A stretch of 64,000 nucleotides of DNA. It comes from Nymphaea colorata. Its lineage: Eukaryota; Streptophyta; Magnoliopsida; Nymphaeales; Nymphaeaceae. The notes under the pieces were generated by a model. It saw only the letters and a list, made by a program, of their open reading frames with translations, ran no database searches and was not told the DNA's origin. Below, piece after piece: positions 47,101 to 56,200 of the stretch; the first letter of the stretch is position 1; each line of letters starts with the position of its first letter. A program made the translations under genes and the position numbers. The DNA lies in contig NC_045145.1 in assembly GCF_008831285.2 (NCBI RefSeq), positions 13,144,802 to 13,208,801 of the forward strand, read 5' to 3'.

Positions 47101-48073
47101 AATCCCCTCTTTGGCAAGCTCGGTGGGGCCAGTTTGAACCCCCTTGACCAGCTGCCTACCGTTTGTGTGTGTGTGTGTGTTTGTCTGGATTGTATATATT
47201 ATTTGCTTCTCTATCTTTCATTTTGGGCTCCTTTGTGTTTTTTCTATTTATATATGAAGCTACATGCTACGTCTATAGCCTAAATCAAATCATTAGCGCA
47301 AGTTAGATCTAACTGCTTGCTCATCGTTTCTTGTTTGATTCATAACACACATTTGTGAAAGCCATAATTTGTTGGAAATTTCAGCAGTGACATAGTTCCT
47401 AGACCAAAGCATTGGGGAGGCTACTGTCTGAAACCAACCATGTTTGAGTTCTGGCAAGGGCAGCAATCTCGATTGCATGATAGGTGAGTCTGGTTCGTCA
47501 TTGCAGAATTTCTGAAACTTGTGACCTTCATTATATGAGGAAGCATATTAGAACAGATAGGTTTCCAATTTCAGTGTTCTAACTACGATCAACATGTTAG
47601 GTTCGTTTTTTCCGTCATAACGTATCTGTTCTTGTATTTCTTTGCCCTATAAGGCCAAAAACCTAAAAGTGCAAAGGAAAAAAAAAAGCTCCCAAACACG
47701 TCTGAAGTAGTTAGCTACTAGCATTTGAACCAGAAGGATAAGCTAAATATCCTTGGAGTGCCCTAGAGGAATTACGTAGCACCAGATGGTAAATCCGCTT
47801 CTCGTTTAAGCGTAGATGGTAAATCTACTTCTCATTTCCTGAAGGTGTGTATCGTTCTATAGATTAGCGAATCACCTTTGGTTTGTTCCCAAACTGCCAT
47901 TCATGACCTTCGTCTAACCTGGAAACAGTGCCATGATCATGAGCAGATGATTCATTGAGACTTGCAGTTTGCCACTAATGATTAATGTTTCAGTTCTCTC
48001 TGACAGGCTGCGATATTCAATAAGAGAAGTTGGGGGAAAGCAGGTGTGGCATATCGATCGATTGGCTCCATGA
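23151..48073 (+). CDS. PPOX1 (PDX3): Bifunctional NAD(P)HX epimerase / pyridoxamine-5'-phosphate oxidase
   Basis: The N-terminal YjeF_N half epimerises damaged NAD(P)H hydrate; the C-terminal FMN enzyme oxidises pyridoxine/pyridoxamine phosphate to pyridoxal phosphate (vitamin B6 salvage). Coding exons: 23151-23315, 23446-23655, 23757-23795, 26998-27165, 27275-27380, 27714-27877, 27987-28229, 28316-28404, 28638-28688, 28942-29032, 46378-46482, 46555-46625, 47385-47483 and 48007-48073. Phases agree at every junction, all introns are GT-AG, and the product is 555 residues, close to the Arabidopsis protein. Residues 1 to about 80 are Ser/Arg-rich and look like a plastid transit peptide. An in-frame ATG at 23175 in better context (MAASL) may be the real start. 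Key motifs are [59 protein letters not shown] and the C-terminal RLAP. No coding break is seen despite a 17.3-kb tenth intron. Confidence 0.93.
23958..24009. repeat. Two adjacent perfect hairpins in intron 3
   Basis: GAAGGTG-AAAATA-CACCTTC (23958-23977) is followed directly by a 13-bp stem AATGGACTAGGCA with a 6-base loop (23978-24009). Both stems are perfect. The DNA after them (to about 24110) is rich in CCTAGGCG-type words that are common in short plant transposons. Confidence 0.6.
24690..25080 (-). pseudogene. Ty3/gypsy integrase C-terminal remnant
   Basis: Read on the - strand with some frame shifts and stops, the region gives the order seen at the end of gypsy pol: [14 protein letters not shown]-like, [28 protein letters not shown] and IHQVP. 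This is the GPY/F region between the integrase core and the chromodomain. No LTR, core DDE or reverse transcriptase is nearby, so only a fragment remains in intron 3. Confidence 0.6.
25260..25529 (+). pseudogene. hAT transposase fragment
   Basis: The frame [20 protein letters not shown], then a DKDEP motif and [13 protein letters not shown] resembles the central part of plant hAT transposases, which typically read WWxKVDYILSFTEPIY, DTDKP and WDxMIEKVKxxIY. It is cut at 25529 by insertion of the 790-bp element that follows. The sequence after that element may continue it, but I cannot identify the hAT dimerisation domain there with confidence. Confidence 0.55.
25530..26319. mobile_element. Non-autonomous hAT-type element, 790 bp, TSD CTTCTTAT
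   Basis: It is bounded by a perfect 19-bp terminal inverted repeat (CTATGTCACACGGATACGG) and a perfect 8-bp target duplication CTTCTTAT at 25522-25529 and 26320-26327, as in hAT elements. Inside are sub-terminal runs of GGATACGG and TACCCG words, a GC-rich patch (25740-25835) that ends in a plausible donor GTAAG, and a direct duplication with about 144-base spacing (copies near 25909 and 26053). It has no transposase. It sits in intron 3 of the oxidase gene, inside an older hAT transposase fragment. Confidence 0.9.
29594..29966. mobile_element. Internally deleted relative of hAT element D (about 373 bp)
   Basis: The left end (CAGGGTTGCCG...AGCCGTATC) and right end (GTATCGTATGATACGTACAACACTG) match the ends of the full element at 36847-40230, as does AT-rich internal sequence including GATAGACTTATTATTGCT and TCATAACAATAT. 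The whole transposase region is missing. The flanking 8-mers do not match each other, so either the target duplication has decayed or one end was later rearranged. Its right end abuts copia reverse transcriptase sequence. Confidence 0.7.
29967..30560 (-). pseudogene. Copia element A: reverse transcriptase start and integrase-RT linker
   Basis: The - strand frame reads [20 protein letters not shown], then [21 protein letters not shown] and TTIRTLL. This is the N-terminal part of a Ty1/copia reverse transcriptase, lost after TTIRTLLA at the junction with the hAT derivative. Upstream in the same direction is a Ser/Glu-rich linker (30363-30554) with the variable composition usual between copia integrase and RT. 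The YVDD catalytic part and RNase H are absent. Confidence 0.75.
30561..31700. mobile_element. GC-rich insertion of unknown type within copia element A
   Basis: The integrase and RT-linker halves of element A are about 1.1-1.3 kb further apart than expected. The intervening DNA has a different composition: a CTCTCT pyrimidine tract near 30718, a GC-rich 120-codon frame (30711-31073) and overlapping - strand frames (31132-31429), none with a known domain. The limits are approximate because no terminal repeat or target duplication was found. It may be a non-autonomous LTR element or a foreign fragment. Confidence 0.4.
31701..32346 (-). pseudogene. Copia element A: integrase C-terminal half
   Basis: The - strand reads [20 protein letters not shown] (the conserved copia integrase end of the core, with the catalytic Glu in NEVAER), then a shifted frame with [19 protein letters not shown] and [11 protein letters not shown], and finally [16 protein letters not shown] near 31850. 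A frame shift near 32110 and stops show that it is dead. The N-terminal integrase, gag and protease are missing. It ends at 32346 with no LTR. Confidence 0.75.
32347..32646. other. Short unassigned stretch in intron 10
   Basis: It contains a small duplicated phrase ACCAAACAGGGTTA / TCAAACAGGGTTA and no recognisable element or coding sequence. Confidence 0.4.
33071..33181. repeat. Three tandem copies of a 37-bp CT-rich unit
   Basis: The unit CTTCTCTCCCTGCTGCTACC plus CAGAC(G/C)C(A/T)TCC(G/A)TCCC starts at 33071, 33108 and 33145, with a few substitutions between copies. It lies in the pyrimidine-rich part of the 2.27-kb TIR element. Confidence 0.85.
34526..34612 (+). pseudogene. Cytokinin receptor (AHK2/AHK3-type) exon fragment, start of CHASE domain
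   Basis: The frame reads [12 protein letters not shown], then [14 protein letters not shown]. In plant cytokinin-receptor histidine kinases this block directly follows the transmembrane helix and begins the extracytosolic CHASE domain that binds cytokinin. Similarity stops at MNH, where GTTATTG could be the original splice donor, so what was copied is an exon edge with adjoining intron. The rest of the receptor is absent. It cannot make a receptor and lies inside the TIR element at 32650-34918. Confidence 0.75.
35079..35325 (-). repeat. Element B 3' LTR (247 bp)
   Basis: It matches the 5' LTR at 45765-46013 with four substitutions and one two-base difference in the GA microsatellite near 35120. 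It is bounded by TGTTG and CAACA and by the host duplication ATATT on the left. The element's purine-rich tract lies just inside it, at about 35326-35336. Confidence 0.92.
35333..36179 (-). pseudogene. Element B: end of reverse transcriptase and RNase H
   Basis: The part after the insertion site begins [11 protein letters not shown] (close to 36175), continuing the RT C-terminus. RNase H follows with [16 protein letters not shown] (35638-35937 frame), then a shifted frame (35333-35737) with [22 protein letters not shown] and the closing HYIRDLVQ and DIFTKALP motifs. At least two frame changes and stops separate these pieces. The catalytic Asp/Glu motifs of RNase H are still readable. Confidence 0.85.
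36180..36488 (+). repeat. Element C 5' LTR with TATA box
   Basis: 309 bp, with nine substitutions and no indels relative to the 3' LTR by direct reading. CTATAAAAGG at 36275-36284 is a good TATA box, followed by a T-rich, TTAG-repeating segment that would be the transcript leader (R/U5). Confidence 0.9.
36518..36838 (+). CDS. Element C internal ORF, 5' part (unknown protein, interrupted by hAT D)
   Basis: The ATG at 36518 lies 17 bases after the primer-binding site. The 107 codons before the hAT insertion begin [20 protein letters not shown] and contain a heptad-like helix ([20 protein letters not shown]) that may form a coiled coil, then a Ser-rich acidic stretch. The frame at the 8-bp duplication (ATT-CTT-CC) is the same as the frame that resumes after the transposon at 40231, which reads on to a stop near 40354. 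One ORF of about 150 codons therefore existed before insertion. I see no gag zinc knuckle, protease or pol motif. The N-terminal helix could be a reduced gag, but that is inference. Confidence 0.5.
36847..40230 (-). mobile_element. hAT transposon D, 3.38 kb, TSD ATTCTTCC
   Basis: It is bounded by a perfect 8-bp target duplication ATTCTTCC (36839-36846 and 40231-40238) and short terminal inverted repeats CAATGTTGTA / CAGTGTTGTA. Sub-terminal regions at both ends are packed with GTATCGTA and CGTATC words, as expected for transposase-binding sites in hAT elements. The interior carries a - strand transposase gene that is broken in several places. It is inserted in the ORF of element C, making it the innermost member of a three-layer nest inside intron 10. 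Confidence 0.95.
37573..39721 (-). pseudogene. hAT transposase of element D (broken)
   Basis: On the - strand, in order: a BED zinc finger at the start (39600-39721), beginning [13 protein letters not shown] with CSFCG and RMRHHLAG supplying the C2 and H residues; a Glu-rich linker and basic stretch (39151-39588) in another frame; a DUF659-type catalytic start [18 protein letters not shown] (near 38895) continuing through [13 protein letters not shown] and [12 protein letters not shown]; and a C-terminal dimerisation domain (37573-37779) with [20 protein letters not shown]. Breaks are the frame shift after the BED finger, in-frame stops near 39125, 38965 and 38925, and another near 38115. Such a protein binds the sub-terminal repeats and cuts the element out; this copy cannot make it whole. 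Confidence 0.88.
40239..41322 (+). other. Element C internal region, 3' part
   Basis: This continues the ORF from 36518 (in-frame [18 protein letters not shown], stop near 40354). It then turns GC-rich up to about 40930, with long overlapping frames on both strands (40384-40929 +, 40453-40977 -) that are probably by-products of high GC and resemble no protein. The stretch 40930-41300 carries the phrases GGTTTGGACC and TTGGATCCAAACC and ends in the purine tract. Confidence 0.5.
41323..41631 (+). repeat. Element C 3' LTR
   Basis: 309 bp partner of 36180-36488. The TATA box CTATAAAAGG is also kept here. The LTR ends CATCA and is followed by GCAGT, the right-hand copy of the target duplication. 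Confidence 0.9.
41632..42180 (-). pseudogene. Element B: reverse transcriptase, N-terminal and catalytic part
   Basis: The - strand gives [20 protein letters not shown], then [31 protein letters not shown] (41924-42142), a shift of frame, [17 protein letters not shown] and the catalytic [11 protein letters not shown] (41621-41896), ending KDLGPL where element C is inserted. The YVDD and LDVKNAFL motifs are intact. The coding sequence is split by at least one frame shift near 41900. Confidence 0.88.
42336..43440 (-). pseudogene. Element B: integrase
   Basis: The - strand order is the zinc-binding CEACQLGKH-like segment near 43440, [10 protein letters not shown] near 43280, [10 protein letters not shown] (catalytic Asp), and [16 protein letters not shown] with the catalytic Glu (42956-43249). 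After a shift of frame at about 42956 it continues [50 protein letters not shown] and a long Ser/Pro-rich linker to 42336. The D,D-35-E residues are readable, but the frame is broken. Confidence 0.85.
43441..44981 (-). pseudogene. Element B: gag, zinc knuckle, protease and pre-integrase
   Basis: The likely gag start is the ATG at 44981 (MAENHKTDF). Broken frames then give [30 protein letters not shown] (44440-44868) and [17 protein letters not shown] (44411-44605), with one in-frame stop after MLTGA. From 44365 come a Gly/Arg-rich stretch, the zinc knuckle [19 protein letters not shown] (C-x2-C-x4-H-x4-C) and the aspartic protease motif WIIDSGAS near 43905. The pre-integrase motif HLRLGH lies near 43515. 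Frame shifts near 44600 and 43640 plus early stops near 44905 mean no intact polyprotein can be made. Confidence 0.85.
44982..45751 (-). other. Element B 5' leader
   Basis: Untranslated region between the primer-binding site and gag on the - strand. It contains several imperfect repeats of the words CAGCAACCC/CAACAGAG and AGACTGCTGTCCAAC (45120-45350), which create fortuitous open frames on both strands. Confidence 0.6.
45752..45764 (-). other. Element B primer-binding site
   Basis: TGGTATCAGAGCC on the - strand, directly adjoining the 5' LTR. It is complementary to the 3' end of plant initiator tRNA-Met, the usual primer of plant copia elements. Confidence 0.9.
45765..46013 (-). repeat. Element B 5' LTR (249 bp)
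   Basis: Partner of 35079-35325. It ends ...TTCTAATTCAACA and is followed by the host duplication ATATT at 46014-46018. The GA microsatellite is two bases longer than in the other LTR. Confidence 0.92.
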
Positions 48074-50684
48074 GCGATATGTAGCTCAAATATGTTCTGG
48101 AGAGTGATGCATGTCGATATACATTACCTGCAAATTGCATACTGTTTGAAGTATTTTTTATGTCTAAATTTAAAAGGCTAAGCGTAAGTTATTTAGACAT
48201 TAGTGTTCTTTGGTTGTTCAAATTTTGCCTTTGATAAAGTACTTCTTGTTAGATTTAAGTACTGTCTGAATGTTCGGAAGGTTTCATTGTAGAAAACTTT
48301 GGTGGGGATGTCTTCAGCAAAGCACTCCTTAGAAGATTTGAAGATCATAGCCCATCCCCAGGTTTCTCGTCCTGTGCCCCTAATGCACGTGTCATTGAAG
48401 GATCAAATATTTGAAAAGCACCCACGAACTCATGGGAATGTGCAAGTTGAAAGTCATCTTTCTGAACTTTTTACATTTTGCATGCGTGCACGTCATAAAC
48501 GTGGAAGACTGTGGGAAAACCTGCGAGCTACCTCTGAAAGAATATACGGGAGCATATGACATTGAAATGATTTGCCTGCCAAATATGCACGTTGATTATG
48601 GCTGATATAAGAAAATGTCGAGAAGCGTGTATGTAATTTGCAAAGTTAGGGTTGCCTAGCCTCCGTAACGGTGGATGACCTCTTCATTTTTTCCTCCTAT
48701 TCCCTTAGCAGTAGAGAAAAATCAAGGTGAAAATTAGTCGAAAGATTTTCTGTAACTGCAGGGAGATTGATATTGATCTTTCGAAAGGAACTGACGAATT
48801 TTTGCAAGTGACAGGTTGCGGTCCGTACATGATTGATTGGGTAATTTACTGAAAACAATGTAAGGGCGTGATAAGAGTTTGCTTAGGCCTAAGTCTACTA
48901 CCAAAGAAAATGCATGAAATTACATAATATTTTTGGAACAAACTGCCGATCAAACTTTTGTACTATGAAACTGAATTACCTCATTTTCTCCTGCAAGCTT
49001 GTTTACCACATTCTTACAAATAACTCAGAATTTGTGAAAAATGAAAGTACACACGCACACACACAAGCGGATAGGATAGAGGAGGGGCTTAAGTCTTATC
49101 CTGGAAGCAAGTGTGAAAGGTAGGGCTGGTAGAAGGGCCAACCCTCCCTCTTCAAATTTTCAAAGTATAAAAAATATCTGTAATTTAAAGAAATTTAATT
49201 TAACTCATATACAAATTTTAGAAAATCATATTTGACTCTTTGTCAAACAAATTTGAAATTGTAGCTCGGTCACCCTTTTGTGTTCCTTCTCTTTCTGGTG
49301 TAAAAGTCTCTTGGAAAGAACATAAAAGCCGCTGTGACCGAATCATGCCTCTTGGGGTGGTTTCGTAAGCAGTAAGGCATTGTTATGCCAGTACTTAAAT
49401 TAATTTAATCGTGGCATGGTGATTGCTGACATGCTGTTAGAAAGGACGAGAGGATGACCATGCAGGTACCCTTGGTGATCGGCGCTTCCAAATGCCAGTT
49501 TGTAGTGCGAAGGTGATCAAGTGGATCCGATGTTAATCGAACCTACTTCGGTATGACGTGAGCACCATGCCTTTCATTTTTGCTCTTAATAAGGAACGTG
49601 TGAGGATGACCGGGCAGGCTTTGTCGGTATTAAGGAAGCACAACGCCTTTCATTTTTGTCTATTCTTCATTTTGTTAAGGGCAATTTTGTCATGCGGAAT
49701 TTTTTTGCACTTTTACCTCCTTGGGGGCAGGGTGGGGGGTTAAAATGGACAGTCACATTGAAACTGACTTGGAAAGTTTCTTTCTTAACCTTAGTGTTTT
49801 GATAGGTTTAGATTTGAAATTCGAAAATTAAGAATCCAAAATCTGTGGATTTAAAACCCCCTACCATCCAACTTCAAATTCTCAAATCCTCTCTTTTGTA
49901 AATTGGTCTTTGCTTAGATTATGGGTCCTACATAAATGGGATCTTATATTAACTTTATATCTCAAAACATGGCTACCGAACACATTTCCAAAAATCATAA
50001 TATTCATCTTTTGGACTTTCTCTCGACCAACTATGGGACAAACTTAAAGTTGCAAGACAATGGTAGGGATATATTGCTCACAATGGGTCCATGTTTGCGG
50101 TCCACCCTGGGTAGGTTTAGGCTTAATTTCAGCTTTTCATCTCTCGAACTCGATAGAATTGTGTTTATGTGAAAAAAAAAAAAACAATCTTACATATAGA
50201 CCATTTGAAAATGATAAAAGTATATTGCTTGTACTTGCCTTAATTTGTCTATACAAAACTCGCAAGAGATAAAACCCATCCGATCAATACGAGAACTAAT
50301 TTTTCCTTGCACCTTTATCAAGGATAATTAAACTAAAAATAACAGCAATTAATGAAAGTGGTAGATGTTAAAAAACAATATAAGTAAGAACCTTCAAAGC
50401 ATTGAAGGACTGCTTTGGTACACCCATGCATTTAATACATCTGAAACCTGAAGTTGGTTATATATGTCGCCTTCATGTATGAATTTTCATGTGTCATTTT
50501 AATAATGACAAAAATAACCATAATTAATACAAAAAGAAAATTTGTATGGGCAAAAAATGAAACTGCAAAAAAAAAAGATTGATGTATTTCATAAAGGTAA
50601 AACTTGTTAGTCCATATATGCATATCCTTATAATCAATATACTCCTTTAAGCCGTAATTTTTTTTTTGTCTTGCTTATAACATT

Positions 50685-50905
50685 ATCTTATTATTCTCAT
50701 AAATATTTTATTATCTCATAAACATTACTCATATTTATGTTTAATGTTATTTCACACATCTGTCTGTTATTTGCTTTTCTCATAAATCTTTTGTTATCTC
50801 GTACATTTGTCATTATCTCACACATATTTGTTATCTCACATATAGTTGTTATCTCGTATCTATGTATTATTGCATAAAATTGTTATCTAACACACATACA
50901 TATGT
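50685..50905. repeat. Degenerate minisatellite (TTATCTCA words)
   Basis: Words of the type GTTATCTC(A/G)(T/C)A(C/A)AT recur about every 15-35 bases across 220 bases, with considerable drift. There is no clean period. Confidence 0.5.
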
Positions 50906-51699
50906 AATATTTGGGCATAAAAACAAATATACATATTGGTAATAGGGTCCACATCTCGTGTATAAATAAATGGAGTGGCTTGTAAAACTCAATCTCCTGA
51001 AACACCGGGAATGTAGACATAAAAGTTGTGCTAGGTCTCTTATTGTAACGAAGGGTGTTTGGAAGTTATGCCAATAGCATTTTCCCAAATACCAAAGTGG
51101 CTGAGCAAACCGTAAGGGTAAACCAATTATGGGCAAAGAGGGGAGGGATAACTACTTTAGTATTGACATTGCTTGTTGGTATGCTCAGGAGCATATGAGC
51201 AGTATTTTTACTCCACCTTGATTAACAATGACAAGGTCACAAGATAAGCTTGAAAACTTTTATATATTAATATCTAAAATTTGAAAAGGACTCAAATTCG
51301 GTGGAGGCCGCAAATGCAGCGGAGGCGACTCCTCGCCTGCCAAGGCAAGGGCCCACTAGGGCCACTACTGTTGGTCCATGACTCATGCACGCCACCATAT
51401 GGCGTTGCCGCTAACTAACGTGGATTTATTGCAGTGGAAACCCTCTCTCTCTCCAGTGGGGGCTGGCGCAGCTGTGGAAGATCATGGCTCTTTCAGTAGG
51501 GCAAATTAAAAAGCCTTAAGATGTCCAAAATTTACGATGGCACCCCTTTGCAGTTTTTCAGAAAACCTGCCACGAGCCAAAAAAAGGACAGCGATTATAT
51601 TAAACCCCAAAGTGATTCAATTGAATTCGAACTCACGCTCTACAGCTTTGGGTCTTCGTCCTGATCCATTTGCACTCTGCGTATCCCTCTTGCCTCTTT

Positions 51700-51713
51700 C
51701 CCCCCCCCCCCCC
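51700..51713. repeat. Homopolymer C run (14 C)
   Basis: Uninterrupted C run after TGCCTCTTT. A tract of this kind is prone to length error in sequencing. Confidence 0.85.
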
Positions 51714-52740
51714 AACATATGGCCGTTTTTTGACTCACCAGTTAGTCAGTCACTAAGCATCTCAGCCTTTCCTCTTTTCGAAGCTTAATGCTGGAAATAC
51801 TGTTTCGATATCAACCTGCGGCGAAGGTTCATATAAAAAAAAAAAAAAGGAAAAGAAAAATAAGGGCCTCATCAACATCTTTATCTTTCTTCACATTTTT
51901 CTCAAGCTGTAGAGCGTGAGGTAGGCAGAGGTGACCACCTAGGACATGAAGAATATACCCAAAATCCTGCCTTTTGTGTACTTTAGTCGTCTACCGAGAG
52001 TGCTCGCTCGGCTTAACCAGTTGAATTGAAGGCGGCTTTGAAAATAAAGGATTTGACAAAAAGAGGAAAATAAAGTTATTAATACTCTAATTGATCGCCC
52101 AAAAAAGGGATTTGTTTGCATTTTGCTTCGAAGTCTTTTTTTCTTGCCTGAAAAAATTGCCACGCAAAACAAAAATGCCCAAACGGTGATTGTTTTTCAA
52201 ATTAAACTTTAAGAAACATTTATTGAACGGGAGAAAGTTTATTTTATTTTATTGTTTACTTCTTGGTGAAGAGATCAATTTTTTTATGGAAAGAAAATTT
52301 TTTACATATTTTTGGAGATAGAAAATGAATAACTTTCTTGGTAAATGCTACTTTTTTCCAAAATTTTACTTTAAAAACGCACTTGAAAGTTTACTTATTT
52401 GTAATACACTCTAAAGTACATCCAAACTACATCATCCCTTATCCGAGGAATAAAAAAAAATGCTTTCAATGACTTAGGTCCCATATGGTAAGACACCGGC
52501 CGTTGTTAGGCTAGCAGCTCAAAATTCAAAAAGAGCAAGCAGCATCCCATATCCATTTCGGCAATCTCGTGTGGCTCCAGGGATACTTTCGTAACTTCAA
52601 TCTTGTGGCGGTTTCTCGCGTAGAAAAGCTAACCCGTCCAGTATCCTAGTCATTCGTTTATTTTCAATTCAATTAATAAACATGTGAATGCTTTCTTCTT
52701 TTCATTTTACGCTGTCATTTTCTTTATTTTTTGAAACTGA

Positions 52741-53270
52741 AATTGAAAAAATAGGGGGGAAGAGGGAACGGCCACTGGAGTGCACCAAAGGAGCGAAAGG
52801 AGCCAGGAGAGGATTTCATTGAGGCCGCGAGAGAGAGAGAGAGAGAGGGAGATCTAGGAGGAACAGGATCGCTGTCCTCACCGAAAACTTTTAACTCGAG
52901 TGGCGGAACAAAGGAGAAGCAAAGAGTTTTGCGAACATTGTTTTCTGGCCTTTTCGTTTCGTTTCCTTTGTTGTGGTCACTAGCATTGTTGTTTTCTTCG
53001 TCGCGGAAGGCAAATCGGCGTCAAACGCAAGGAAAATGTGCCGAAGCCTTCGTCTGAGATGACCGATCTTTCTTTCGCCCCTAGTTGAACTTAGCAGAGA
53101 TCTGAGGTTTCCTTATTATGTAAGAATTTTTTTCAGTTATTAGTTTTTATCCTTTTTTCTTGCTTTAGTTTCTCTCTGCTATTCGGAAAATTCGGGTTCC
53201 TCCATTGTGGCTGATAACTTTGTGGGGCGGTTGATGATTCAGGTGAAGGCGTGTTTGACGACAAGAGAAG
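52741..53270 (+). promoter_or_regulatory. Probable 5' leader of the downstream gene with a leader intron
   Basis: This lies directly upstream of the start codon at 53271 and includes a (GA)n tract at about 52829-52848, a frequent feature of plant leaders. A plausible leader intron has donor GTAAGA at 53120 and acceptor TTGATGATTCAG ending at 53242. The transcription start is not identifiable from sequence alone. Confidence 0.45.
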
Positions 53271-56200
53271 ATGTTCACAGACGGTCTCGATCCTAACGCG
53301 GTCAAGTGGGTTCGAGAGGTCAGTTTTCCTCATTTTGTTTCATTTCTTGTGTTACACTCGATTTTTCTCCTCCAGCGCCACCCCTTGGACCATTTGATTT
53401 TAACATTTATTTATCTTCTCCAACCACATATATAGTATATATGTATCTTTGCTCTTCAATTTACATGCTAGTGTTTCGACACCTGCATTTCCTTTGTGTG
53501 CCCTACATTCTCTGAGATTGGAAGGGGATCTTGAAAGAACGAAATCCTTGCACTCTGCGGAACCAGTCTTCCGCGTAGTCATATTTGACTTGTTTGGTTT
53601 GCTTGTCTACTCATCATTGTTCCTTGATTTCTCAACGAGATTGTTATAGGGTTCCGGCATAAAGCGCAATGTGGAACTTCAATCCTCCTTTAACCAGAGG
53701 TCAAGATATGATCCAGCACACACCAATAGAAAGGGGGTTGGGAGCTTCGGACTTCCTCCCACAAAGCTGAGAAGTGTTCACTTGCCCCATGGGGACGTTG
53801 AGGACAGTGGCTTTGGCTCAGAGACAGAAGCAACATCGGACTCAGAGGAAGATGTTTATGGTGGAAGGTATTCATTAGATTCTTCTCCACAAGATGAGGT
53901 ACAATGGTATCAGAAGCATAACAGAGGATCTGCACTGAACATAATGCCTAAAGGCATGGATTCCAGAAATACTACCAATTTAAGACAGCAGAGCAATTCT
54001 GATGACAATACTTATTCTGACGTCAGTTCGTCCCTGGAGACAATGGCCAGGCATTGTTCTAGAACCAATGTGCACTCAAGTCCAGCTCATCCAGCAGAGC
54101 GGCCTGGGACAAGGGTAGCTAGATATGAAAATCAGCAGAACGAATATACTGAAGATGAATCGTCTGATTCTGCTGGAAGTTCTGAGTGTACGAGAACTAC
54201 AGACAGCAAACACAGAATAAACAATGGAAAAAGATATGTTGTGGAAAGTTATTTATCTTCTAGCACTCTATCGCAGACAGATCTTGAGGGCACTGACAAG
54301 GTTTGCTGCACAATTTGCTCATCCTTGTAGTTGATATTTTATGGCCTGACCTACTTTGCAGCATGTTCTAACTGATGGTTGATGTGATATTCTTCATGTT
54401 TTTGAGTTGGCTATGGTGGTACTTGATACACTAGAAAGGGAAAGTCTCTGTTGGATTTAGGTATGAGCAGAAAAAGCATTAGATTCTAGCAGCGCAAATT
54501 TCCCAGTGGGCTCTTCGACAATTTATGTCACATAGACACTCATGCTTCCACTGTTGTCTCGGCATCAGAAGGATACTGCTCCTAACATGGCCTCATTGAC
54601 ATTGTCAAGTTTGTATTGACTATAGTCAACCATGTTAATTTCCTTAGCAAATCGGACTAGATTAAATCTTGACTGAGTGTAATTTTGTGTAGGAATAGAA
54701 AAGCCTTTGCTTGTTTACAACCCCTAACAAATAGGGGATGTCAAGAACACTCAAGAGTGTTCTTGGCAAACACTTATGGGTGTTGCAAATGTTCCATCAC
54801 TTTCCATCGACTGCTTGGAATGGAACAGTGCACCCTCTTCCAGCAATCGGATGAACTCTGAGGCTTAATTTGCTTTGACCATTATGGCTCAATATTACCC
54901 GATTGACTTTTTCTCATCTAGTTTATTTAGTGATGTCAGTCACTTGCTTTTTCCATTGATGATAATTAAGTTAGTTCCTAAAAGTAAATTGCTGTAAAAG
55001 GCAGAATCTAGGGTGTCTACAAATAATTTGAGATTTCTAATATATAAAGACTCAAATAGCACTCCTATTCCATCTTTTTGCTCTATTCACCCATTTATTT
55101 TTATTCTGATGCATGACGCTTAGGAGATATAGAAGTGTTGGGTTCCCTCCCTCTCCCTTGTGATGAAGAGCGGTCTCCTCATTTACACATTTATCACGTG
55201 TTACTTTTACTTATTGGACTTAGAAGCCATTAGGTTTTTCTGTTTCATATCATTGTAGATAGACCAAAAGAAAAAGATTGTCTTTGAAGTTTTCCTACTG
55301 AAATGATTCAAAGCTGTGCTAGCCAATCAGTTTGTAATGGTAATATAAACTATTTATGGTTTCAAAATTAAAAGGCAGATTGAAGGCAGTTTTTATCTTT
55401 TGAGATTTAAAAAGATTGGCCCTTGATGCCATGTTTATTTTAGTTGGTGGTGTCTTTTAACTTTTAACTGGAATGCTTGGTAGTATAGTTGGCTGGCAAA
55501 TTGGAGGCAGTCTTTAACTCTTAATCTCTTTTAGTTGTTGGAGTGGTATGCACCAGGAAGATTTCAGGGAAAACATGGATCATCCTTTTGACAAAATTTT
55601 CTTGTAAGATAATCAGTATTGGTCAATGGTCATGAATGTTTGGTAGTGGCGTTATTGGAGTACTCACTAGGTTCTTTTCATCCTTATCCCTTGTCAAAGA
55701 CAAAGTCTATTGATTCTATTCTAGAAATTTAAAATTGCTTAGAATGATTAGCAAATAACTGATGGAACTTTATTCTAAAATATGAACAGCAATTTTTGTT
55801 TTTCGCCTGTCTTCTTGGTCTGTTGTTGAACCTTTTCTCTTGCAGATCCCTAGAGGATTGCAAACTGGAAGACAACGGGATGTTGATCTCCCAACTGCAC
55901 CACCATTTTGTGGATTAGAGAAAGAAACCAACCATGCGGTTGATCAAAGTTCAACATCTAGGGCTTCGGCAATGCCAAGAACTGTAGCAGCTGAACGGAT
56001 CCCAGGAACCACACAACCAATCCCTGAAAAAGGTGTGGGTAATGGGATTGGTAAATTTGAGAAGCAGGAAAGCACCTTGCCTAACAAAACTATTAGGTAC
56101 TGCGTTCTGGTACCCATGGTTTAGCAGATCTGCCTTTTCTTTCCATGTGCGAAAATTGTGGTGTGGCATGTTTTTTCGACTTTAGCGATTCTTTTTACTA

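Larger units (their letters stand above)
28316..48073 (+). other. Exons 8-14: pyridoxamine-phosphate oxidase domain
   Basis: Exon 8 begins [19 protein letters not shown]. Exons 9-10 hold the FMN-binding strand [15 protein letters not shown] and YTNYESRK, then [11 protein letters not shown]. After intron 10, exon 11 resumes in phase 0 with [19 protein letters not shown] and [11 protein letters not shown]. Exon 12 has [10 protein letters not shown], exon 13 PRPKHWGGY and [14 protein letters not shown], and exon 14 the C-terminal dimerisation/substrate segment ending WHIDRLAP and TGA. This matches the full PNPOx fold including its C-terminal domain, so the very long intron does not remove any part of it. 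Confidence 0.9.
48074..52740. other. Intergenic region between the oxidase gene and the next gene
   Basis: Probably begins with the 3' UTR of the oxidase gene; no clear poly(A) signal can be singled out. No open frame has family resemblance: the longest are 60-86 codons. It contains a degenerate TTATCTCA-type minisatellite (50685-50905), a run of 14 C (51700-51713) and AT-rich low-complexity sequence. I see no transposon with readable ends and no RNA gene. Confidence 0.6.
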
